From assembly GCF_000019165.1 (NCBI RefSeq), contig NC_010337.2, forward strand, positions 2,194,501 to 2,258,500: DNA of 64,000 nt, given 5' to 3'. The notes beneath the pieces were generated by a model. It worked only from the letters and a program-made list of their open reading frames with translations, did not search any database and was not told the DNA's origin. Below, piece after piece: positions 37,282-46,880 of the stretch. Source of the DNA: Heliomicrobium modesticaldum Ice1 (GTDB lineage: Bacteria; Bacillota; Desulfitobacteriia; Heliobacteriales; Heliobacteriaceae). The translations under genes were made by a program, and so were the position numbers. Every line of letters begins with the position of its first letter. Positions within the stretch are counted from its first letter, which is position 1.

Positions 37282-37644
37282 ATGGGAAACCGGATTCTGA
37301 TTGTAGATGATGCGGCTTTCATGCGCATGATGATCAAGGATATCCTGACTAAGAACGGATATCAGGTTGTCGCTGAAGCGGAAAACGGCGCTGTGGCTGT
37401 AGAAAAATGGAAGGAATTTCGCCCTGATTTGACCACCATGGATATCACCATGCCAGAAATGGACGGTATTAACGCTGTTCGCGCCATCCGCCAGGTCGAT
37501 CCGAATGCCCGCGTCATCATGTGCAGCGCCATGGGTCAACAGGCGATGGTCATCGATGCTATTCAAGCCGGCGCCAAAGACTTTATCGTCAAGCCCTTCC
37601 AGCCGGACCGAGTCCTGGAGGCTGTCCGCAAGGCCTTAGCCTAA
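37282..37644 (+). CDS. cheY: Chemotaxis response regulator CheY
   Basis: 120-residue single receiver domain. Acidic pocket D9-D10 (LIVDDAAFMR), phospho-acceptor D54 in TTMDITMPEMDG, threonine/serine switch in CSAMG and the lysine in IVKPF. CheY-P binds FliM and FliY to set rotation direction. AACGGAGGATG lies upstream of ATG 37282. Confidence 0.96.
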   Translation: MGNRILIVDDAAFMRMMIKDILTKNGYQVVAEAENGAVAVEKWKEFRPDLTTMDITMPEMDGINAVRAIRQVDPNARVIMCSAMGQQAMVIDAIQAGAKDFIVKPFQPDRVLEAVRKALA

Positions 37645-37689
37645 AGGTTGCTCAATCAGGCTCTCCTGAACAACAAGTGGGAGATGAGG

Positions 37690-38328
37690 ATGAACTACAG
37701 TCGGCGTATTGGCCGCCGGATCATCGGCGGCCTGGTGTTTTTTGGGATCCTTTCGTTCCTGCTGTCTCTTCCCGTGGTTTTAACGGCGGCGGATGCGGCG
37801 CCGGGAAGCATCCTAGACCAGACCTATACGCAACGGATCGAAACTGAACAAAAACGGGGTCCTGTGTCGACAGGAGACCTGCTTATTCGATTGTTCGGCA
37901 CGCTGTTCCTGGTAGGGATCACCGGCTGGGTTGTCGTAAAGTTCTGGAAAAAGAAACAGCAGACGGCCGGACAGGGAAATTGGATGGCCGTGTTAGACCA
38001 GGTTAGCCTGGCGCCGAACAAAAACCTCGTAGTCACCGATATTGCGGGAAAGATCTTCGTCATCGGCGTTACCGACCATTCCGTTCAACCGATCATGGAA
38101 ATCACCGATGCCCAGGTCATTGAGGCGCTGCGACAGGTTCAAAAAGAGGAGCGCCAAGCTCCGACGGCATGGGGGATCGATCTTCTCAGTGGTCTGCTGG
38201 GCAAGAGCAATCGCCAATCTGATCCAGTTCCGTCCTTCCATGCGGAAATGACGAAACAGATTCAACGACTCCATGCGCTACGGGAGAGAAGAAGAGAACC
38301 CGATAGGGAAGGGGAGGACAAGCTGTGA
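37690..38328 (+). CDS. fliO: Flagellar biosynthesis protein FliO (FliZ of Bacillus)
   Basis: 212 residues. A signal-like hydrophobic segment at about 10-35, a second transmembrane helix near 75-95, then the conserved FliO cytoplasmic domain (WMAVLDQVSLAPNKNLVVTDI and the FVIGVTDHSV stretch). FliO is a scaffold for assembling the FliP ring. Start ATG 37690 is preferred (GGGAG six bases before); in-frame ATG 37684 abuts the site. It overlaps fliP by 4 bases. Confidence 0.88.
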   Translation: MNYSRRIGRRIIGGLVFFGILSFLLSLPVVLTAADAAPGSILDQTYTQRIETEQKRGPVSTGDLLIRLFGTLFLVGITGWVVVKFWKKKQQTAGQGNWMAVLDQVSLAPNKNLVVTDIAGKIFVIGVTDHSVQPIMEITDAQVIEALRQVQKEERQAPTAWGIDLLSGLLGKSNRQSDPVPSFHAEMTKQIQRLHALRERRREPDREGEDKL

Positions 38329-39089
38329 AGTCCTCCTATGGCCGAGGCTTCATTTTATTGGTTTTATTATTGGCAATCTTTTACTGGGTGACGCCTGCGC
38401 TGGCTGCGCCTTTGCAGATACCGACAGTCAGCTTCGGTGTCGAATCGACGGAAAATCCGACAGAGGTTTCGACAAGCCTGCAGATCCTCTTCCTATTGAC
38501 CATTCTGTCGCTGGCGCCGTCGATCCTGATCATGATGACCTGTTTCACCCGTATCATCGTCGTCCTCCACTTTACCCGAACAGCCCTTGCCTTGCAGACG
38601 ATGCCGCCGAACCAGGTGCTGATCGGTTTGACCTTATTCTTAACTTTTTTTATCATGGCGCCCACCTGGTCAGCCATCAATGATCAAGCCTTACAGCCTT
38701 ACCTAGCCGGCACTCTCTCGCAGGAGCAGGCGCTGGAAAAGGCGTCCACTCCCTTGCGGGAGTTTATGTTGAAGCAGACCCGGGAAAAAGATCTGGCCTT
38801 GTTCGTCAATATGTCAGACATGGAACAGCCGCAAACGTACCGGGACATCCCTATCAAGGTTGTGATTCCGGCATTCATTCTGAGTGAATTGAAGACAGCC
38901 TTTCAGATCGGGGCCGTCATCTACCTGCCCTTTATTGTCATTGATATGATTGTCGGATCTGTGCTTATGTCGATGGGGATGATGATGTTGCCGCCGATGA
39001 TGATCTCCCTGCCCTTTAAGGTGCTCGTTTTTGTGCTTGTGGATGGATGGTACCTCATCGTCCGCTCCTTGATCCTCAGCTACCAATGA
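38325..39089 (+). CDS. fliP: Flagellar export gate protein FliP
   Basis: 254 residues from GTG 38325. Cleavable signal peptide (cut near ALA-AP), then four transmembrane helices with the signatures MMTCFTRIIVVLHFTRTAL and the C-terminal GMMMLPPMMISLPFKVLVFVL. FliP forms the pentameric core of the export gate with FliQ and FliR. Confidence 0.96.
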   Translation: MKSSYGRGFILLVLLLAIFYWVTPALAAPLQIPTVSFGVESTENPTEVSTSLQILFLLTILSLAPSILIMMTCFTRIIVVLHFTRTALALQTMPPNQVLIGLTLFLTFFIMAPTWSAINDQALQPYLAGTLSQEQALEKASTPLREFMLKQTREKDLALFVNMSDMEQPQTYRDIPIKVVIPAFILSELKTAFQIGAVIYLPFIVIDMIVGSVLMSMGMMMLPPMMISLPFKVLVFVLVDGWYLIVRSLILSYQ

Positions 39090-39110
39090 CGTTCGAAGAG
39101 GAGGATGGCT

Positions 39111-39386
39111 GTGACACCGGAACTGGTGATCCAATTGGGGCGCGACGCCTTGGCCGCCGTTTTGCTGATCTCTGCGCCGCTCCTGGGCGCCAGCTTGCTT
39201 GTCGGTCTGGTGATCAGCGTTTTTCAGGCGACCACTCAGATTCAGGAAGCGACGCTCACTTTTGTACCGAAGATCATCGCCGTCCTCGTCGTCATTCTCC
39301 TCTTTGGCCCTTGGATGTTGGAGGCGATGATGAAATATGTCGATCAGATGCTGGGCTCTTTGAACACCTACACCTTCATTCGATAA
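39111..39386 (+). CDS. fliQ: Flagellar export gate protein FliQ
   Basis: 91 residues, two transmembrane helices. Signature SVFQATTQIQEATLTFVPKI. GTG 39111 is placed six bases after GAGGAGG; the in-frame ATG 39105 directly abuts that site, so the GTG start is favoured. Gate subunit of the type III export apparatus. Confidence 0.95.
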   Translation: MTPELVIQLGRDALAAVLLISAPLLGASLLVGLVISVFQATTQIQEATLTFVPKIIAVLVVILLFGPWMLEAMMKYVDQMLGSLNTYTFIR

Positions 39387-39407
39387 TTACGGGAGAGGAA
39401 ATCAACA

Positions 39408-40208
39408 TTGGAAGCGGTCATCAACATCATGCTCAATCATTTGGATGTGCTGCTCCTGATGATGATCCGGGTGGCCGGCATCTTGGTCTTGGCGCCGGTC
39501 TTCAACTTTCCCGGTTTCAATAACCTGGCGAAGATCGGACTCTCCTTCATGATCGCCTTGATCCTCTTTCTGTCCATGCCGGACGGCGCCTTGCCGGTTC
39601 CCCCGCAGGAGTTGTTCGGCTATGTCATCGTCGTGGCGCAAGAGCTTTTGTTGGGCCTTGCCATCGGTTTTATCCTGCAGCTCCTATTTGCCGCCATTTT
39701 GACAGCGGGCCACCTGATCGATATTCAACTCGGCTTTGGGATCGTCAATATCATCGATCCTCTCTGGGGCGCCCAGGTTCCCATGACCGGTGTGTTTTTG
39801 CAGATCCTCGCTTTATTGATTTTCGTCATTTTTGACGGTCATCTCCTATTGATCCAGGTGCTCGCTGACAGCTTCCGCATCCTGCCGGCGGCGGGCAGTC
39901 CCTTCAGCCTCGCCTTAGCAGGAAGCATCTCCGACTTTATCGTCCGTCTCGTCTCCGGGGTGTTGTTGATCGGCGTTCAGTTGGCCATGCCGATCATCGG
40001 CATCATCCTGATCAACGACATCGCCCTGGGTCTTGTCTCACGGACGGTACCGCAAATGAACCTTTTCGTCATCGGCATTCCCTTGAAAATCATCGTGGGC
40101 GTCGCCTTCTTATGGATTACGCTCCCCTTTTATATCGATGGATTAAACCGTCTGTTTACTCTGAGTTTTACCCAAGTGTCCGATTTCCTGCGGATTCTCA
40201 GCCCATAA
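39408..40208 (+). CDS. fliR: Flagellar export gate protein FliR
   Basis: 266 residues from TTG 39408 (GAGAGGA upstream). About six hydrophobic segments; motifs RVAGILVLAPVFNFPGFNN, QLGFGIVNIIDPLWGAQVP and MNLFVIGIPLKI. FliR closes the FliP5-Q4-R1 export gate. Confidence 0.95.
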   Translation: MEAVINIMLNHLDVLLLMMIRVAGILVLAPVFNFPGFNNLAKIGLSFMIALILFLSMPDGALPVPPQELFGYVIVVAQELLLGLAIGFILQLLFAAILTAGHLIDIQLGFGIVNIIDPLWGAQVPMTGVFLQILALLIFVIFDGHLLLIQVLADSFRILPAAGSPFSLALAGSISDFIVRLVSGVLLIGVQLAMPIIGIILINDIALGLVSRTVPQMNLFVIGIPLKIIVGVAFLWITLPFYIDGLNRLFTLSFTQVSDFLRILSP

Positions 40209-40251
40209 AATCGCTATAAAAAAGGGCTTCAAAAAAAGAGGGATGAAGCCG

Positions 40252-41331
40252 ATGTTGAAGTGGGACTTGCAGTGGTTTGCCGGTGAAAAAACAGAAAAAC
40301 CGACTGCAAAACGTCGCTCAGAAGCCCGCAAGAAGGGCCAGGTGGCCAAAAGTCAGGAGGTCAACACAGCCCTCATCCTGCTTTTCGGCTTTTTGGCCTT
40401 GCGCAGTCTCGGCGTCCAGACGATGGACGGCATGGAGCGCATGATGGTCTACCTCTTGGGGACGGTGACCTTGGAGGAAGTGACGCCGGTCTCGGTAATC
40501 ACGACGGGCACAACCATCGCGATACGGACCATGCTGATGATTGCGCCTTTTATGCTGGCCGCAATGGCGGCTGGCCTGTTGGCCAGTTACCTGCAGGTAG
40601 GTTTTTTGTTTTCTTCAGAAGGCTTGAAAATGAACTGGGGAAAACTGAACGTCATTGCCGGTCTGAAGAATATTTTTTCTAGCCGTTCGCTTGTCGAATT
40701 GGTCAAATCGCTTCTTAAGGTGTCTGTCATCAGCTATGTGGCCTATTCTGCGGTGGTCAAGCACCTGCATCTCTTTCCCAAGCTTCTCGGCATGGATGTT
40801 CAAACAGCGGTAGCAGCCATTTCCGAAGTCGCCTACGATGTCGGTTTTCGGGTCGCTGTGCTGCTGCTCCTTGTCGCTGCCCTGGACTACGGGTATCAAT
40901 GGTATAAGCATGAAGAATCACTGAAAATGTCGAAACAAGAAGTGAAGGATGAGTTTAAGCAGGCAGAAGGGGATCCCCAGATCAAGAGCAAGATCAAACA
41001 GCGCATGCGCGAAATGGCCATGCGCCGGATGATGCAGGAACTTCCCAAGGCCGACGTAGTGATCACGAACCCGACACACTTCGCCGTGGCGCTAAAATAT
41101 GAAAGCGGAAGCATGACTGCTCCTGTCGTCATCGCCAAAGGACAGGATTATGTGGCCTTGAAGATCCGAGCGGTGGCGCAAGACCACGGGATACCTTTGG
41201 TGGAGGATAAACCGCTGGCCCGGACCTTGTACCGTGCCGTGGAGATCGGTCAAGAAATCCCTGCCGAACTGTTTCAAGCGGTCGCTGAGGTTTTTGCCTT
41301 CGTTTATCGTCTGAAGAAAAAACGAGCCTGA
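40252..41331 (+). CDS. flhB: Flagellar export specificity protein FlhB
   Basis: 359 residues. Opens with DLQWFAGEKTEKPTAKRR, common in Firmicute FlhB; four transmembrane helices; then the cytoplasmic domain with the autocleavage site NPTH (VVITNPTHFAVALKY). Cleavage between N and P underlies the hook-to-filament switch. ATG 40252 is nine bases after GAGGG; ATG 40243 would overlap the site. Confidence 0.96.
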   Translation: MLKWDLQWFAGEKTEKPTAKRRSEARKKGQVAKSQEVNTALILLFGFLALRSLGVQTMDGMERMMVYLLGTVTLEEVTPVSVITTGTTIAIRTMLMIAPFMLAAMAAGLLASYLQVGFLFSSEGLKMNWGKLNVIAGLKNIFSSRSLVELVKSLLKVSVISYVAYSAVVKHLHLFPKLLGMDVQTAVAAISEVAYDVGFRVAVLLLLVAALDYGYQWYKHEESLKMSKQEVKDEFKQAEGDPQIKSKIKQRMREMAMRRMMQELPKADVVITNPTHFAVALKYESGSMTAPVVIAKGQDYVALKIRAVAQDHGIPLVEDKPLARTLYRAVEIGQEIPAELFQAVAEVFAFVYRLKKKRA

Positions 41332-41377
41332 TTTTCGTTAAGGGAGAATCGGAAGGGACCGGAAAGGATGTGAGTCC

Positions 41378-43438
41378 ATGGCTGCGCCGCAGACCAAGAA
41401 CGGCGCCATCAGTTATACCGATCTCGCTGTGGCCGTCGCCATCCTGGCCACCGTGATCATGATGATCATCCCCTTGAATCCCGTCTTTTTGGATATGTTG
41501 CTCATTTTCAACATCACCATCGCCATGTTGGTCCTGCTGGCTACGATGTTTGTGGAAGGCGCCCTGGAGATCTCCGTCTTTCCTACGCTGCTTCTGATCA
41601 CGACACTCTTTCGGCTGGCCTTGAACGTGTCGTCGACGCGTCTCGTGTTGCTGGAAGGCTATGCGGGACAGGTGATCGAACGGTTTGGCAGCTTTGTTCT
41701 TGGCGGCAGCCCTATCGTCGGTTTCATCGTCTTCGTCATTCTTGTCATCATTCAATTTATCGTCATCACTAAGGGCGCAGAACGGGTGGCCGAGGTGGCG
41801 GCTCGCTTCACCCTTGACGCGATGCCCGGCAAACAGATGGCTATTGACGCCGACCTGAACCAGGGCATGATCAACGAAGCGGAAGCCAAAAAACGCCGGC
41901 GCGATATCCAGCGCGAAGCCGATTTTTACGGCGCCATGGACGGCGCGACGAAGTTCGTCAAGGGTGACGCCATTGCCGGCATCGTCATCTTGATTGTCAA
42001 CATCCTGGGCGGCTTTTTTATCGGGGTGCTGCAAAAGAACCTCTCCGTCAGCCAAGCGGCCATGAAATATACGATTCTGACTGTCGGCGATGGCTTGGTG
42101 ACACAGATCCCAGCGCTCCTCATCTCAACAGCCACCGGTATCATCGTCACCCGGGCTGCCTCTGATTCGAACCTGGGACAGGATCTAACTGGGCAACTGT
42201 TTGGTCGTCCCCGCATCCTCTACATCGGGGCAGGGGTGCTCGCGTTGCTGGGGGTGATCGGCCTCCCGCCTTTTCCGCTCTTTACTATGAGCGCCTTTCT
42301 TGCCTTTCTCGGTTATCAGATGACCCGTGTCAAAGCAGCTACGGCTGTCGCCGAAATTGAGAAAGCCCAGGAGCAGGAGATCGAGGAGATCAAAAAACCG
42401 GAGAACGTCATCTCTCTGCTCAATGTGGATCCTCTTGAACTGGAGATGGGTTATGCCCTGATCCCCCTTGTCGATACCCAGCAGGGGGGAGATCTGCTTG
42501 ACCGCGTCATCATGATCCGGCGTCAGTGCGCCCTGGAATTGGGACTTGTCGTCCCCCCCATCCGCCTGCGAGATAATATGCAGCTGAAGCCCAACGCCTA
42601 TTCCATCAAGATCAAAGGTGTTGAAGTGGCTGGCGGCGAACTGGTGCCCGACCATTATCTGGCCATGGCGCCCGGTTTCGATGACGGTTCCATACCGGGA
42701 ATCGACACCAAAGAACCGGCATTTGGACTTCCCGCCAAGTGGATCACCGCACAGATGCGCGATCAGGCTGAATTGGCCGGCTTCACCGTCGTCGATCCGC
42801 CGAGCGTCATCGCCACCCATCTGACGGAAGTGATCAAGACCCACGCCCACGAAATCCTTGGCCGCCAGGATGTGCAGACCCTGGTCGACCATGTCAAGCA
42901 GACCCACCCGGCCGTCGTATCCGAACTGATCCCCGATCTCCTCAGCCTCGGCGACGTGCAGAAGATCCTGGCCGGATTGCTCAAGGAACGCGTTCCCATC
43001 CGCGACCTGGTCACCATCATGGAAACGCTGGCCGACCATGCCCGCATCACTAAGGACCCCGATGTCTTGATCGAGTATGCCCGCCAGGCTTTGGCCCGTC
43101 AAATCGTCAAACCCTATCTGGTTCCGGGCACGAACGAATTGGCGGTCATTTCTCTGGACCCTTCGCTGGAGAACCGGATCAGGGAAGCGATCCAGCAAAC
43201 GGAGCAGGGCACCTACCTGGCCATCGATCCGATGGAGGCGCAGCAGATACTCTCCGCCCTTTCTTCGGAGGTAGAGCGAGTATCCCAAATGGGCTATCAA
43301 CCGGTGGTCCTCTGTGCACCTATTGTTCGCCTTTACTTCAAACGCATGACCGAGCGGGTTGTACCTCATCTGGTTGTTCTGTCTTACAATGAGATCGGCA
43401 CCCAACTGCAAGTACAGACGATTGGGATGGTGAAGTAA
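41378..43438 (+). CDS. flhA: Flagellar export protein FlhA
   Basis: 686 residues. Eight transmembrane segments in the first 320 residues including the FHIPEP-family FRLALNVSSTRLVLLEGY and the conserved loop AARFTLDAMPGKQMAIDADLN, then a four-subdomain cytoplasmic part that receives chaperone-substrate complexes. It is the proton-driven part of the export engine. Full length, no anomaly. Confidence 0.97.
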   Translation: MAAPQTKNGAISYTDLAVAVAILATVIMMIIPLNPVFLDMLLIFNITIAMLVLLATMFVEGALEISVFPTLLLITTLFRLALNVSSTRLVLLEGYAGQVIERFGSFVLGGSPIVGFIVFVILVIIQFIVITKGAERVAEVAARFTLDAMPGKQMAIDADLNQGMINEAEAKKRRRDIQREADFYGAMDGATKFVKGDAIAGIVILIVNILGGFFIGVLQKNLSVSQAAMKYTILTVGDGLVTQIPALLISTATGIIVTRAASDSNLGQDLTGQLFGRPRILYIGAGVLALLGVIGLPPFPLFTMSAFLAFLGYQMTRVKAATAVAEIEKAQEQEIEEIKKPENVISLLNVDPLELEMGYALIPLVDTQQGGDLLDRVIMIRRQCALELGLVVPPIRLRDNMQLKPNAYSIKIKGVEVAGGELVPDHYLAMAPGFDDGSIPGIDTKEPAFGLPAKWITAQMRDQAELAGFTVVDPPSVIATHLTEVIKTHAHEILGRQDVQTLVDHVKQTHPAVVSELIPDLLSLGDVQKILAGLLKERVPIRDLVTIMETLADHARITKDPDVLIEYARQALARQIVKPYLVPGTNELAVISLDPSLENRIREAIQQTEQGTYLAIDPMEAQQILSALSSEVERVSQMGYQPVVLCAPIVRLYFKRMTERVVPHLVVLSYNEIGTQLQVQTIGMVK

Positions 43439-43441
43439 GTC

Positions 43442-44746
43442 TTGCGGGTCAAACGATTCGTCGCGCCGACGGTGCAGGAAGCCATGAACAAAATGAAACA
43501 GGAAATGGGCAAAGATGCCGTTATCCTCCACACCCGGAAGATCAAAGAGGGTGGCATCTTGGGGTTCTTCGCCCGAGAGATGGTGGAAATCACCGGTGCG
43601 GTGGAAGACAGCGCCGTCATCGCCCGGGAGGCTGCTTCACGTGAATCTGTCGGTCCTGCCCGAGCCAACGAGCCCCAGGGACTGCTTCGACCTGGCGAAC
43701 TGCCCGGAAAGGGCGAGCCTTTGAGGCGCCTACCGCTCGCTAACCCTGCCGGCGCCTCTCGCTCCGGCGGTACCCTTCGCCCCGACGACGTGATCGCCGG
43801 CGCGGGGTTGGCGACCGGAGGGGAGATCGTAAAAAAAAGTGAATCGGAAGGAAAAAGCAGCCAGGGCGTCATAGACACAGAGCTCAAACAGATAAAAATG
43901 TTGATGGGCGAGATCCTCGGACGACTGCACGAAGGGGAGGCAACCCTTCCCGTCGAACTGTATATGGCCTTCAAACGTCTGCGAGAAAATGAGGTCGACG
44001 AGGCCTTGGCTCGTCAGATCATACGGCAGATCTTCGAAGGCAACGACGGACAAAATGGCTGGAATCCCGAGCGAGTGCGCCGGCTCGTGTTGGCTCAGTT
44101 GGCGTCTATTCTAGGACAACCTCGGCCGATTTTTTTACCGGACTCTGGCAAAAGCCAGGAAGTCGTCATGATGGTCGGTCCTACCGGCGTAGGGAAGACA
44201 ACGACCATCGCCAAACTGGCAGCGACCTTTTCCATCGTCAACCGGCGCAAAGTGGGATTGATCACAGCCGATACCTACCGGATTGCCGCAGTAGAACAGT
44301 TAAAGACCTTCGGTGACATCATCGGCGTTCCCGTTGATGTCGTTTTCACGCCCCAGGCGCTGCGTTCCGCTATCGAACGTCACCGGGATAAGGAACTGCT
44401 CTTGGTGGATACGGCAGGGCGGAGCCACAAGAACGACAGCCAGTTGGAAGAATTGGCTGCCTATGTGGAACAGAGTCAACCGAGCCACTCCATCCTGGTG
44501 TTGTCGGCTACGACAAAATTCAAGGATTTGCTCCAGATCACCGAGGGCTTCTCTCGGATGAATATCGACCGCTACCTTTTTACGAAGCTTGATGAGACGA
44601 ATCATTATGGTTCTATCCTGAACTTGATTCATAGAACAGGCAAATCGCTTTCTTATATCACCACCGGGCAGAACGTGCCCGATGATATGGAGGTCGCCGA
44701 CCCGAATAAACTGTCCAATCTGATCTATGGAGAGACGAACCAATGA
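43442..44746 (+). CDS. flhF: Flagellar biosynthesis regulator FlhF (SRP-type GTPase)
   Basis: 434 residues from TTG 43442. N-terminal conserved start (VKRFVAPTVQEAMNKMKQEMG), a low-complexity B region (about 60-145, rich in Pro, Gly, Arg), and an SRP-GTPase NG domain: P-loop [10 protein letters not shown] near 245, the DTAGRSHKN G3 motif and TKLDETNHYG G4 region. FlhF sets the place of flagellum assembly and works with FlhG; the overlap with flhG agrees. Confidence 0.95.
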   Translation: MRVKRFVAPTVQEAMNKMKQEMGKDAVILHTRKIKEGGILGFFAREMVEITGAVEDSAVIAREAASRESVGPARANEPQGLLRPGELPGKGEPLRRLPLANPAGASRSGGTLRPDDVIAGAGLATGGEIVKKSESEGKSSQGVIDTELKQIKMLMGEILGRLHEGEATLPVELYMAFKRLRENEVDEALARQIIRQIFEGNDGQNGWNPERVRRLVLAQLASILGQPRPIFLPDSGKSQEVVMMVGPTGVGKTTTIAKLAATFSIVNRRKVGLITADTYRIAAVEQLKTFGDIIGVPVDVVFTPQALRSAIERHRDKELLLVDTAGRSHKNDSQLEELAAYVEQSQPSHSILVLSATTKFKDLLQITEGFSRMNIDRYLFTKLDETNHYGSILNLIHRTGKSLSYITTGQNVPDDMEVADPNKLSNLIYGETNQ

Positions 44747-45630
44747 AAGATCAAGCCGAAAAGCTGCGGATCATGATGAACAACATGCGGCAGACGACGG
44801 AACGGACAATTCGAGGCGACTCACCAGCGACGAGGATGATCTGCGTATCCAGCGGAAAGGGGGGTGTCGGCAAGACCAACCTGACGCTGAATCTCGGTCT
44901 GGCCATGATCGATTACGGGATGCGGGTCATGATCCTTGACGCCGACATGGGTATGGCCAACATCGACGTGATCTTAGGGAAGGTACCTCCTTATAACCTG
45001 TACCATGTGATCCGCGGGGCGAAGACACTCGATGAGGTGGTCTTTACTGGACCAAAAGGGATCCAGACCATCTCCGGCGGTTCAGGCGTTGCCGAACTGG
45101 CCGATTTAAGCGCCAAGGAATTGGATGATTTTATTTCCCGATTGTCTGTGATGGAGAGTACTGCCGACATTTTTCTGATCGATACGGGCGCTGGCATTTC
45201 CCGGAACGTTCTCTCCTATATACTCGCATCTGATGAACTGCTGGTCGTCACCACCCCGGAACCTACGGCCATCACCGACGCCTACGGCTTGATCAAGTCA
45301 GTCGATGCCTTGCAACGAGGTAAGCCGATCTCCGTGGTCATCAACCGTGTCGACGATGAAAAAGAAGGCGACATGGTGGCAAAAAAATTATCCAAGGCTG
45401 TTTCCCAGTTTTTGCAGCGAGACATCTTGATCGTCGGCACGATTCCCGATGATCCATCGGTACCGAAAGCGGTCAAGTCCCAGATGCCCTTCTATTTGCA
45501 AAATGCCTACTCCCCGGCATCTTTGGCCCTTTCGCGGTTGGCGGCAACCCTCTGCAGCCTGCCGGTAAGACCCGAAACAGGAGGGGGAATCACCCGATTG
45601 TTTCAACAGATGAAAAGCTTTTTTCGGTAA
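44743..45630 (+). CDS. flhG: Flagellum number regulator FlhG (YlxH), MinD-like ATPase
   Basis: 295 residues. N-terminal stretch with the FlhF-activating Q/R-containing helix (AEKLRIMMNNMRQ), deviant Walker A SSGKGGVGKTN near residue 34, MinD-type DADMGMANIDV and DTGAGISRNVL motifs, and a C-terminal amphipathic tail likely to bind membrane. FlhG limits flagellar number and stimulates FlhF GTPase. Overlaps flhF by 4 bases. Confidence 0.95.
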   Translation: MKDQAEKLRIMMNNMRQTTERTIRGDSPATRMICVSSGKGGVGKTNLTLNLGLAMIDYGMRVMILDADMGMANIDVILGKVPPYNLYHVIRGAKTLDEVVFTGPKGIQTISGGSGVAELADLSAKELDDFISRLSVMESTADIFLIDTGAGISRNVLSYILASDELLVVTTPEPTAITDAYGLIKSVDALQRGKPISVVINRVDDEKEGDMVAKKLSKAVSQFLQRDILIVGTIPDDPSVPKAVKSQMPFYLQNAYSPASLALSRLAATLCSLPVRPETGGGITRLFQQMKSFFR

Positions 45631-45707
45631 AGCAGGTCAGGCAGGAAAAAAACTAGCCTGCGTGGAAGAAAAACAAAGAGACGGCAGAAAAGTCCGGGAG
45701 TGATCGT

Positions 45708-46850
45708 ATGCCGCAGATCAAAGTGTTGGTTGTCGACGATTCCGCATTTATGCGCAAAGTGATATCGGATATGATTGCTGCCGAACCGGGTATGGTCGTC
45801 GTGGGAACTGCGCGCAACGGGCAGGATGCCTTAGAAAAGATCGGCCAATTGTCTCCTGATGTGCTTACCCTGGATGTGGAAATGCCTGTCATGGATGGCC
45901 TAACCACCTTGGAACGCATCATGGCCTCCCGACCGATGCCGGTCGTCATGCTGTCCAGTTTGACCCAGCAGGGCGCTGACGCCACTATGCAGGCGTTACA
46001 AAAAGGGGCTGTCGATTTTGTCCCGAAACCATCGGGCGCCATCTCCCTCGATATCCACAAGGTCCGCCAGGAATTGATCAGCAAATTAAAAGTAGCAGCC
46101 ATCGCTAAAGTTCGAAGTCGGGCAGTTGATTTCCGAACGCTGAAGCCACCGCTTTCTCCACCGTCGGCAGCGACAATCCCATCGGTTCTACCCGCGCCGG
46201 TTCAGGTTTCAGCGCCGGTCGCTCGGGCCAAAACGCCTCCGGCGATAGGCTCACAGCGGCTGAATAAACTGGTGTTGATCGGCACGTCTACAGGCGGTCC
46301 AAAGGCGCTCTATGAGGTCATTCCCAAACTCCCTGCCGATCTCGGCGCGGCTGTCCTTATCGTACAGCACATGCCTCCCGGCTTCACCCGCTCGCTGGCG
46401 GAGCGTCTCGATGCCGCATCGGTCCTGAAGGTGAAAGAGGCTCAAGACGGCGAAGAGATTCAACCGGGTGTCGTCTATATCGCGCCGGGCGACTATCATT
46501 TCAAGGTGACCATGGCGGAACAGCCAGGCGCTGGACGGACACTCCGGGTGAAATTGACTCAGGAACCGCCCGTAGGCGGACATAGACCGGCTGTGGATGT
46601 GATGATGCTCTCCGTTGCCCAGCAATTCTGGTCTCATATGGTGGGAGTAATTTTGACCGGGATGGGTGGAGATGGGACGGAAGGAATGAAGATGATCAAG
46701 AGTCGTCAGGGACGTACGATTGCGGAGGATGCCTCGACTTGTGTGGTTTTCGGGATGCCGAAAGTGGCCATCGAATCAGGCTGTGTTGACAAGGTAGTCC
46801 CCCTAACCGGCGTCGCCGATGAGATAGTAAAATCATTGCAGGACAGATAG
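45708..46850 (+). CDS. cheB: Chemotaxis protein-glutamate methylesterase CheB
   Basis: 380 residues. Receiver domain with D10-D11 and phospho-acceptor D56 (LTLDVEMPVMDG), Pro/Ala-rich linker at about 145-180, and a C-terminal methylesterase with serine in IGTSTGGPKAL, histidine in QHMPPGFT and aspartate in GMGGDGTEGM. It removes methyl groups from (and deamidates) chemoreceptors for adaptation. No cheR is present in the window. Confidence 0.97.
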   Translation: MPQIKVLVVDDSAFMRKVISDMIAAEPGMVVVGTARNGQDALEKIGQLSPDVLTLDVEMPVMDGLTTLERIMASRPMPVVMLSSLTQQGADATMQALQKGAVDFVPKPSGAISLDIHKVRQELISKLKVAAIAKVRSRAVDFRTLKPPLSPPSAATIPSVLPAPVQVSAPVARAKTPPAIGSQRLNKLVLIGTSTGGPKALYEVIPKLPADLGAAVLIVQHMPPGFTRSLAERLDAASVLKVKEAQDGEEIQPGVVYIAPGDYHFKVTMAEQPGAGRTLRVKLTQEPPVGGHRPAVDVMMLSVAQQFWSHMVGVILTGMGGDGTEGMKMIKSRQGRTIAEDASTCVVFGMPKVAIESGCVDKVVPLTGVADEIVKSLQDR

Positions 46851-46880
46851 TTTGGCAACTATGGAGGTGTGAAGATCGAG

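Noticed and set aside
42185-43531. A 448-codon minus-strand open frame opposite flhA
   Set aside because: Complement of a highly conserved export gene; composition is that of an antisense artefact.
43660-43830. Unusual Pro/Arg/Gly stretch in flhF as a frameshifted segment
   Set aside because: The B region of FlhF is variable and low-complexity in all families, and the flanking domains are in frame.
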